A program made the translations under genes and the position numbers. Positions 52,895 through 61,189 of a stretch of 64,000 bases of DNA are shown in pieces (position 1 is the stretch's first letter; each line of letters starts with the position of its first letter). The stretch is from a bacterium (GTDB taxonomy: Bacteria; Planctomycetota; Planctomycetia; Pirellulales; Pirellulaceae), in NCBI GenBank assembly GCA_030430075.1, contig JAUIGN010000009.1, positions 124,001-188,000 of the forward strand, given 5' to 3'. The notes below the pieces were generated by a model that ran no database searches, was not told the origin of the DNA, and saw nothing but the letters and a program-made list of their open reading frames with translations.

Positions 52895-52934
52895 AAACGA
52901 GCCACGCCGCGTTGGATCGCGACGTGGCTTGTTT
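52895..52934 (+). terminator. intrinsic terminator candidate between convergent genes
   Basis: AAACGAGCCACG (52895-52906) pairs with CGTGGCTTGTTT (52923-52934) with a single G-U, and the plus strand continues TTCGTC. It would end transcription of the barrel protein gene; on the minus strand there is no T-run. Confidence 0.6.
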
Positions 52935-52990
52935 TCGTCATCGGGCCGGCAGCGCGGCAACCGGAGGCAACGATGACTCCGGCGACCGGC

Positions 52991-54355
52991 TCAATACTCG
53001 GTCACCGGATTCAGGCCGGGCTGCGGCACCGGGTACTTGCCGTTGGCGCCGGCCATCAAGGGCGACGGTCCGCCCAGCTTCAGGTCGGCCAGCCCCGGCG
53101 CGAATTCGTGTTCGCAGTTGAGGAATTCGTCGTAGGTGATCTTTTGCCCGGTGTGGGCCGCCATCCGGCCCATTGAGGTGACCAGGCTGGACTTCACACC
53201 CCGCTCGACTTCGTTATACGCTTCGTCCTCGCGAATCGCCTTGATCAGGTCGTTCCACTCTTCCTGATAAGGATTCGGTTCGGGCTCCGGGTAGGACCAC
53301 ACCAGGTCGTCCTTGACGAAGTTCTGCCCCTTGTAGACTCGGCTCCTGGCGGGTACGTGACCTCGGCTGGAGAAGATCGCGCCTCCCTTGGTGCCGTGCA
53401 CGAAGGTCGCAAACTCATTCTGACAACCGGGAATCGTCCGTCCCTCGACGGACATCTTGGAACCATCGGCAAAGGTGTACTCGAGCGAGTACGTATCAAA
53501 GTTCTGATCGATCTTGTCGCCCCGGTAATGCCGGCCGCCGGAAGCCCGGGCCTCCACGGGCCACTCGCCTTTGGCCCAGCAGCCTTCGTCAATGTTGTGT
53601 ATCAGGAAGTCGCTGACGGCACCGCCGCTGAGCCACAGGAAACCGTGGAAGTGCTTGATCTGGTGTTCGAGTTCGTTGACGCCCTCAGGAATGGGCGGCG
53701 CGGCCGCCGATCCCGTGGGGCCCGCCATCCGGTAGGCGCGGAGATGGAGCACATCGCCCAGCTCGCCATTGTGGATCTTGTCCGCCAGCGCCTGCCGGGC
53801 CTTACAGTGGCGGCACATCAGGCCGACGCCCACCTTGAGGTTCTTTTCCTTGGCCTTCTCCGCCAGGGCGAACATCCGCTTGCAGGTCGGACCGTCCACG
53901 GTGACCGGCTTCTCCATGAAGACATTGACGCCCTTCTCGATCGCGTAGCTGAAATGAAGCCAGCGAAAGGCCGGCGGAGTGGCGAAGATAACCACGTCCC
54001 CCGGATTCAAGGCATCAATGGCATGTTTGTAGGCATCGAAACCAATGAACTTGCGTTCCTCGGGCACGTCCACCTTGTTAGGGAATTTGCCCGCGAGACT
54101 GGCGTAGCTGGCCTTCTGACGGTGCGGAAACACATCGCCCATCGCCACCAACTTGAGCGGCCCGTTCTGGACGGACAGGGCGTTTACGGCGGCACCCGTG
54201 CCGCGACCGCCGCAGCCAACCAGGGCCACCTGAATGGTGCTGTCCTGGGCGGCGTGGACGCGCGGAGCGGCACCGGCAACCAGCGTCGACGCCGCTGCGA
54301 TCGCGCCGCCCTGCTTGAGAAACTGCCGACGGTTCGAATCATTATTGTGAGTCAT
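52991..54355 (-). CDS. Gfo/Idh/MocA family oxidoreductase, Tat-exported
   Basis: 454 residues. The twin-arginine signal is NRRQFLKQGGAIAAASTLVAGAA. The Rossmann domain starts IQVALVGCGGRGTGAAVNAL, and the family's EKPV step reads VFMEKPVTVDGP. The C-terminal alpha/beta domain has HQIKHFHGFLWLSGGAVSDF and HNIDEGCWAKGEWP. Members use NAD(P) to oxidise or reduce sugar derivatives. Periplasmic planctomycete forms carry their cofactor through the Tat pathway. The stop at 52991 faces the terminator hairpins. It follows the formylglycine-like gene on the same strand by 255 nt. The substrate is unknown. Confidence 0.92.
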   Translation of the reverse strand: MTHNNDSNRRQFLKQGGAIAAASTLVAGAAPRVHAAQDSTIQVALVGCGGRGTGAAVNALSVQNGPLKLVAMGDVFPHRQKASYASLAGKFPNKVDVPEERKFIGFDAYKHAIDALNPGDVVIFATPPAFRWLHFSYAIEKGVNVFMEKPVTVDGPTCKRMFALAEKAKEKNLKVGVGLMCRHCKARQALADKIHNGELGDVLHLRAYRMAGPTGSAAAPPIPEGVNELEHQIKHFHGFLWLSGGAVSDFLIHNIDEGCWAKGEWPVEARASGGRHYRGDKIDQNFDTYSLEYTFADGSKMSVEGRTIPGCQNEFATFVHGTKGGAIFSSRGHVPARSRVYKGQNFVKDDLVWSYPEPEPNPYQEEWNDLIKAIREDEAYNEVERGVKSSLVTSMGRMAAHTGQKITYDEFLNCEHEFAPGLADLKLGGPSPLMAGANGKYPVPQPGLNPVTEY

Positions 54356-54420
54356 GGATGTGCTTCCTTGTGGGGACCTTGCGAGTAGTAAATCTAGCGA
54401 GGCAGGGCCTCGGACCGATA

Positions 54421-54436
54421 GCGAGCTGACGCTCGC
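54421..54436. repeat. short hairpin GCGAGC-TGAC-GCTCGC
   Basis: A perfect 6-bp stem with a 4-nt loop in the gap upstream of the Gfo/Idh gene, within GATAGCGAGCTGACGCTCGC and followed by GGCGTGCTAGG. I recall similar elements as dispersed repeats in planctomycete genomes; only one copy is seen here. Confidence 0.4.
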
Positions 54437-54610
54437 GGCGTGCTAGGCCGCTCCCGTCGGTCGCTCAAACTTGACTCATTCGTAAAGCCAAGTCTGAAAC
54501 AAGCCTTCTAGCGTGCTAACCGGCCGCGGTGCGATTCGCAGAACGGCAGACCGCCAGGGGGCCTACCGCCGCGCCTCCGCATCCCTTGCCTGTGAAACCT
54601 GGTTACGCGG

Positions 54611-55765
54611 CTATTCCTCCGGATCGAGCTGGATCGGTTCGGTCTTTTCCCATTTGGCGGCTTTCTCTGCTGCCGACGGTTCGACCAGCGGGCGGACGAT
54701 GCGAAATCCGACGTGCAGTGCGTCGGTATGATACCAGATGCTGACCGGCTCTTGCGGATCCTGGATTTTCCAGTCTTCATTCGACCCTTCCCGGGCAGCG
54801 CTGCGGAGCGCTTCCGGGTGGTCATCCCACGAACCGCCACGAACGACGCGCGGGTACAGTTCCAGCGGAACGACCAACGGATCGGAAACGAGCTTCCCGT
54901 CGTAGGCGGCATAGGCCGCCGGCCGATGCTGATCCAGGACCCATTCGGCGACGTTGCCGTGCATATCGTAGAGCCCCCAAGGGTTCGGCTTTTTCTTGCG
55001 CACCTTCTGGTACGCCTCGTTGCTGTTGTCGTAGTACCAGGCGTAGTCGTCGATGACTGCCGGGTCGTCGCCAAACGAGTAGGCCGTGGTCGTGCCCGCA
55101 CGGCAGGCGTATTCCCATTCAGCCTCCGTCGGCAGCCGATAGTAGCGACCCGTCTTGGCGGACAACCACTTGCAGAAGGTCCGGGCGGCGTGCTGGGTCA
55201 TGCAAATCGCCGGATAACCCCGTTTCCCCATCCCGAACGACATGTCCGTGTACGGTTCGGTCGGCTTGCTGATCTGAAACTCGTCCGCCAACCGATCGCG
55301 GACCGTCGCTTCCGTGCCTTCCACCTGGCGGCGGAGAATGTCCAAGTCCGACATCCAGACTTCGTAAGCGTTCCAGGTAATCTCACACTCGGACATCCAA
55401 AACGGTGAAAGCTTGATTCGCTGCTGCGGCCCCTCGTCGGGACGACGGCCCTTCTCGGTCGCCGGGCTTCCCAGCAGGTACTCGCCACCCGGGATCGGAA
55501 CCATGGCGATTTTCGCCCGCGAATGCTCGATCAGTTCCTCATACGGTTTCATCTCCGCCGGACTGCCGGCAACCGCGTCCGGAACCTCGATCGGTGCGGG
55601 GTGCGGGTCTTCGGCCCACGTTGCGGCAGTGGCCGCAAGTCCGACCGCGGCGAGCACGATGGCGGCGAGCACAAACCGTCCCGGGCAGCGTGATTCTGGC
55701 CACGGTGCAGCCATCCGCTCAGGTTGAATCAACTCAGGTTGGCGAGCAAAACGGATCAAGTGCAT
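54611..55765 (-). CDS. formylglycine-generating enzyme (SUMF1)-like protein
   Basis: 384 residues from ATG 55765 (AAAGGG upstream); the frame is open to 55972. A membrane/signal segment (RFVLAAIVLAAVGLAATAATWA) lies at about residues 29-50. The FGE-sulfatase domain follows: MVPIPGGEYLLGSP, RLPTEAEWEYACRAGT, NPWGLYDMHGNVAEWVLD, VVRGGSWDDHPEALRSAAR and HVGFRIVRP. The two copper-binding cysteines of true formylglycine enzymes were not found, so a structural or other SUMF1-like role is likely. It is exported. The neighbour is a Gfo/Idh oxidoreductase. Confidence 0.9.
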   Translation of the reverse strand: MHLIRFARQPELIQPERMAAPWPESRCPGRFVLAAIVLAAVGLAATAATWAEDPHPAPIEVPDAVAGSPAEMKPYEELIEHSRAKIAMVPIPGGEYLLGSPATEKGRRPDEGPQQRIKLSPFWMSECEITWNAYEVWMSDLDILRRQVEGTEATVRDRLADEFQISKPTEPYTDMSFGMGKRGYPAICMTQHAARTFCKWLSAKTGRYYRLPTEAEWEYACRAGTTTAYSFGDDPAVIDDYAWYYDNSNEAYQKVRKKKPNPWGLYDMHGNVAEWVLDQHRPAAYAAYDGKLVSDPLVVPLELYPRVVRGGSWDDHPEALRSAAREGSNEDWKIQDPQEPVSIWYHTDALHVGFRIVRPLVEPSAAEKAAKWEKTEPIQLDPEE

Positions 55766-56436
55766 CACCCTTTCGTTTGAATCATGCGGTATACGACTCG
55801 TTGGATCGAAGCGGAAACGGCGGGTCCGCGGCGGGCCAATCCATCCCCGTATTGTAACCTCACGCGGGCAACAAAGGAAACGAAGGCAATGCGCGGTCGT
55901 GTGGCAACGCGGGCGGCGACAGGTCCGGCAGGTCATCTGGCGCACGATGCCGGGCAAGACGAACCTCGGCAATCTCGCGCCGAGGGCGCATTGGCTTTTC
56001 TTGACACATTCCCCTGGTTGGTTAGATTTGGTGCCGTATCCGACGTATCCAGGTCATCACGTTTCGTGGCCATCATTCGTTCTACGACATCGACAGCGCC
56101 TGGTGCTTGACCTTGAGAAGGACGCATCTGTCTCCTCATGCCGATAGCTACCGGGCACCCTCACGCCTTGATGCGCGGATCACCTGAGAGTCTGATCTCG
56201 TGACCTGCGTGCACGGTGCGCGCGTGGATCGGGAGCGACGCGCGGGAGCGAACCAGGATGTTGGCTCGATCCCTTGTTGGCGGTGGCCTTGCCACCGGAG
56301 GAACGGCGCCTTGACAACCGCCGGCAACTAGCCTGCGTCAGTTTCGTTTTCCGCCGCCTGGCATCAGAAGCGACTGACGCCTGGCCGCCGTTGTCAGGTG
56401 CCGCCCTCGACCGGTTCATTCGCGAGGAGGCTGATC
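55766..56436 (+). other. intergenic region upstream of the zinc-ribbon kinase
   Basis: 671 nt with no recognisable gene. It contains TTGACA at 56001-56006 followed after 17 bp by AGATTT (56024-56029), a possible promoter for the plus-strand kinase with a poor -10. This is a suggestion only. Confidence 0.35.
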
Positions 56437-59268
56437 ATGGCGATCACTTGCCCGTACTGCGGGCACGGCATGAAAATCAAGCAGGCCAAGCCGGGGCGTT
56501 ACAAACCAAAATGCAGCCAGTGTTCACGGCGATTTGAGGTCACCGTCCCGACAGGGGCAGGAGCGAAGCTCGACGTCCGGCCGCTGGCAAACGACACGAA
56601 CCGCGAGAGCAGCCGCGAGGCTGCCGCAACAGGGACTTCACAAGCTGCGGCGCAGACCGAGCCGTCCGGCATCGATGCGACGCTCGCCCTCCCACCCGGC
56701 GCTGCTCCCGACGCCACCGCAGTGTCGCCGGCGGAGCCCGGCCAATCTGCCCCAGGCGGCTCGCCCGGTCAACGCACGGTTCAAGTCGACGAGACGCTCG
56801 ATTCGGTCGCCATCCCTGGCCAGGACGCGCCGCATCGGCCGTCGGACCAGACCGCGCCAAATGCACAGACGGCGCCAATTGCACAGACCGCGCCGGTCAG
56901 CCACGTCGCGGCGGACGGTGCGACGACTCCGGAACGAATCGACGCTACCCGCGCCGCCACCGGGGACAACCTCGATAGCATGCCCCCAGCGGACGACATC
57001 ACGGCCAGCCAACTGGGCGGCTACAAGCTGCTGAAGGTACTAGGGCGCGGTGCCATGGGAACGGTCTACCTGGCCAACCAGATGTCACTCGACCGCGAGG
57101 TTGCCCTGAAGACAATCCAGGCTCGGTGGTGCCAGAACCCGGCCAGCGTGGCGCGATTTACGCGCGAAGCCTACGCTGCTGCGCAGTTGACCCACCACAA
57201 CATGGTGCAGATCTACGACCTGGGTGCGGACCAGGGAGTCAATTACTACAGCATGGAATTCGTCCAGGGGGTCTCGCTGGACAAACTGATCGCCGACCAG
57301 GGGCCGGTCGATCCAAGTGTCGCGGCGGGCTACATTCTACAGGCCGCGCGGGGCTTGAGCTTCGCGCATCGCCACGGCATGGTGCATCGCGACGTGAAAC
57401 CGGCGAACCTGCTGTTGAGCGATCTGGGAATTGTTAAAGTCGCCGATTTGGGGCTCGTCAAGACACCTCAGTTGGTTGAAGAAGAAGATGCAACCGCCGA
57501 GAAAGCGGCCCTGGCCGCCTCGACGGCCAACGTCACGCAAGCCAATTCAGCCATCGGAACGCCCGCCTTCATGGCGCCCGAACAGGCGGAGGACGCCACG
57601 ACGGTCGACCATCGGGCCGACATCTATTCGCTTGGCTGCACGCTCTACGTGTTGCTGACGGGACGGCCGCCGTTTGACGGGGCAACGGCTTTGGAAGTGA
57701 TTACCAAGCACCGCACCGCGGCGGTCGTGCGTCCCGAAAAGATCGACTCCACGATCCCGGGGCCGATTTCCGACATCGTCGTGCGGATGATTGCCAAGGA
57801 TCCGAACGATCGTTTTGGGAACCTGGACGACGTCGTCGAAGCGCTGGAGCAGTTCCTGAGCGACGTCGCGCCGTCGATCGGCGAGGAGGACGTCGCTCAA
57901 CTGGAAGCCGCCGTCTCGACCTTCAACCGGGCACCCGTCGCGCAGCTGCGGCGGGTGGTGGCGATGGCATTCAGCGGGGCCGCCGCCGGGCTGGCGGTTG
58001 TCAGTCTCCCGTTCAGCTTCGCCGTCGCCAGCGGCTGGCTGGTGATGCTGGCCGCGGCGCTGTCGAGCTACTTCGTGGTCAGCGGGTTGCGCGAACAGGG
58101 CCCCCTGTTCCGAAAGACGCGTGAGTTCGTTTTCAGTTGCCGCTGGACCGAATGGCTGACCTGGCTGGTCGGCGGTTTCGTACTCCTGGCGGTTCTTCTG
58201 ATCGTGGGCCCCATTTTTACCTGGCTTGGCTTCGCGCTGCTCGGCGGAGCCTGTGGCCTGGTGTTCTGCCTGGTTTTCGACAGGCAACTGGCCGCCGCGC
58301 GGCATGACGCGCTGGCGAGCGTCGAAGGGTTGCTTAAGAAAATGCGCATCCGGGGAATGGACGAGCCGGAGATTCAACAGTTCGTGGCCAAGTACGGAGG
58401 CTCCGCCTGGGAGGAGTTGTTCGAGTCGTTGTTTGGTTACGAGGCCAAGCTGGCCGCGCGCGATACACTGAAGCAGGCGGGACTGAGACCGGGCAAAAAG
58501 TTCCGAGCCTGGCGCGAGCCGCTGATCCGCCGCCTGGATGCCAACCTGCGGGGGACGCGGAAAGCGCGCGACCGCAAGCACCTCGAGCGTGTCGAAGCGG
58601 CCGGCCTCGAAGCGGCCGGAGTCGACGCGGCCCAAGCGCGGCAACAGGCTGAAAGCCTGGCGGTCGCAATGCTCGATCAGGCTGCCGAAGCTCGTCGCGA
58701 ATTGGCCGCCGCCCACGCCGCGATCGATCCCAAAGTTGCTGCCGCGGCCAAGCGAGCACGTATCAAGGCCATGCTGGCGGAAGCGCGGAGCGGAAAGTAT
58801 TCTCGCAAGGCGAACGCACCAGGAATCCTGACCCGGCTCTGCGGATTCATCTGCGGTCCCACCTTGCGATTCCTGCTCGGCTGCCTGCTGCTGGGCGGTT
58901 GCCTGTTCTGGATGAAGCGCCACGGCCTGTTAAGTTCAACACCGGACGCCGCCGAATTGCGTGAGGCCGTTCATCTGCTGGGTCCCGGCGAACCGTTGCC
59001 AATCCCGCTGATCGGCCAGTGGTTCGACAGCTTTAACCCGGGAATCGCCGGATTGCTGTTGATTTTCACCGCCTGCTTCCGCGGCTGGAAGATGTCACTA
59101 TTCGCCCTGCCGGCAGCCGCTGTCATGGTGCTCGGCCCGACGCTCGGAGTCCCCGGTGTGGCTGTGCTAGGCGGGGCGCACACGTCGAGCCTGGTGATTG
59201 GCGCCGCGATCGCACTCGCTGGACTGGTCCTCGGTCGGACCCGAGATGAGTACGGCTCGCCTGGATGA
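56437..59268 (+). CDS. Ser/Thr protein kinase with N-terminal zinc ribbon and membrane segments
   Basis: 943 residues from ATG 56437, with AGGAGG seven bases upstream. The N terminus is a zinc ribbon (CPYCGHG at 5-11, CSQCSRRF at about 26-33). A long Ala/Pro/Thr-rich linker leads to a Hanks-type kinase at about 196-460: GRGAMG (203-208), Lys225, HRDVKPANLL with Asp319 and Asn324, DLG at 337-339 in place of DFG, and APEQ at 380-383. Several membrane helices follow (AGLAVVSLPFSFAVASGWLVM, WLVGGFVLLAVLLIVGPIF). A helical Ala/Arg-rich region and more membrane segments close the protein. It is a planctomycete PknB-like sensor kinase. Its input is unknown. Confidence 0.9.
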   Translation: MAITCPYCGHGMKIKQAKPGRYKPKCSQCSRRFEVTVPTGAGAKLDVRPLANDTNRESSREAAATGTSQAAAQTEPSGIDATLALPPGAAPDATAVSPAEPGQSAPGGSPGQRTVQVDETLDSVAIPGQDAPHRPSDQTAPNAQTAPIAQTAPVSHVAADGATTPERIDATRAATGDNLDSMPPADDITASQLGGYKLLKVLGRGAMGTVYLANQMSLDREVALKTIQARWCQNPASVARFTREAYAAAQLTHHNMVQIYDLGADQGVNYYSMEFVQGVSLDKLIADQGPVDPSVAAGYILQAARGLSFAHRHGMVHRDVKPANLLLSDLGIVKVADLGLVKTPQLVEEEDATAEKAALAASTANVTQANSAIGTPAFMAPEQAEDATTVDHRADIYSLGCTLYVLLTGRPPFDGATALEVITKHRTAAVVRPEKIDSTIPGPISDIVVRMIAKDPNDRFGNLDDVVEALEQFLSDVAPSIGEEDVAQLEAAVSTFNRAPVAQLRRVVAMAFSGAAAGLAVVSLPFSFAVASGWLVMLAAALSSYFVVSGLREQGPLFRKTREFVFSCRWTEWLTWLVGGFVLLAVLLIVGPIFTWLGFALLGGACGLVFCLVFDRQLAAARHDALASVEGLLKKMRIRGMDEPEIQQFVAKYGGSAWEELFESLFGYEAKLAARDTLKQAGLRPGKKFRAWREPLIRRLDANLRGTRKARDRKHLERVEAAGLEAAGVDAAQARQQAESLAVAMLDQAAEARRELAAAHAAIDPKVAAAAKRARIKAMLAEARSGKYSRKANAPGILTRLCGFICGPTLRFLLGCLLLGGCLFWMKRHGLLSSTPDAAELREAVHLLGPGEPLPIPLIGQWFDSFNPGIAGLLLIFTACFRGWKMSLFALPAAAVMVLGPTLGVPGVAVLGGAHTSSLVIGAAIALAGLVLGRTRDEYGSPG

Positions 59269-59380
59269 TGGTGATTAGCGTGGCACCAAGTTAACGGTTG
59301 AGTCAAGCTTCGTACGCCCTGTTTCGACGCTGCAGGTTTGAACACGGGACATCGCGTTGACCTGAGGTGCAGCCTTGCGC

Positions 59381-59412
59381 GTCATCAGCCGTTGGGCGTT
59401 AGCCCCGGTTCC
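59381..59412 (-). repeat. dispersed repeat family B, copy 2 (reverse orientation)
   Basis: The minus strand reads GGAACCGGGGCTAACGCCCA then ACGGCTGATGAC, matching the element at 52685 at all but one or two positions. It lies in the gap after the kinase gene. Confidence 0.75.
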
Positions 59413-59564
59413 CCTGATCCCCGATCGAACTCGGCAGTAACGCATTGCGGCTGATCGGCGCGGTGCCTGGCGTGAGGTCACTGCAAACGATTGCCGCACT
59501 GCGACGTGCGACGCATCGTCGTCCGTTCTTGCACGACGTGGGGAAGACAGGGATTCGGCAGGGA

Positions 59565-59731
59565 TTGGAGACCTTCGGTCGGCGGTTTCGGCGGGGTCGG
59601 AGACCCGCGCCGAGCATGTTCGTAATCCGCGCCGAGCATGTTCGTGACCTGCGCCGAGCATGTTCGTGACCCGCGCCGAGCATGTTCGTGACCCGCGCCG
59701 AGTATGTTCGTGACCTGCGCCGAAGATTCGC
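59565..59731 (+). repeat. dispersed repeat family A, copy 5: 22-nt units
   Basis: The head (GGAGACCTTCGGTCGG, CGGTTTCGGCGGGGTCGGAG) is followed by about six 22-nt units of the form CCCGCGCCGAGCATGTTCGT, the last ones varying at one or two positions. It lies between the convergent kinase and glgC genes. Confidence 0.9.
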
Positions 59732-59792
59732 CCGCGGCGGTGACATCAGGCACCGCACTTGTTTTGCGCTGTGCATGAGCGGCGGCGCAACA

Positions 59793-61073
<1,281 letters not shown>

Positions 61074-61189
61074 CAAAAACTCTCGTCGTGTGGAAAGGGT
61101 GCTCGCACTGAGACTCACGATGCCCGAACATATCACTCGTCAGCCCGCCTGCCCAGACGGGGGTCGTCGTAACGCAGGCGGTCCGCCCG

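Noticed and set aside
57547..58923. 458-codon minus frame opposite the zinc-ribbon kinase
   Set aside because: Antisense to a clear kinase/membrane protein and without a domain of its own.
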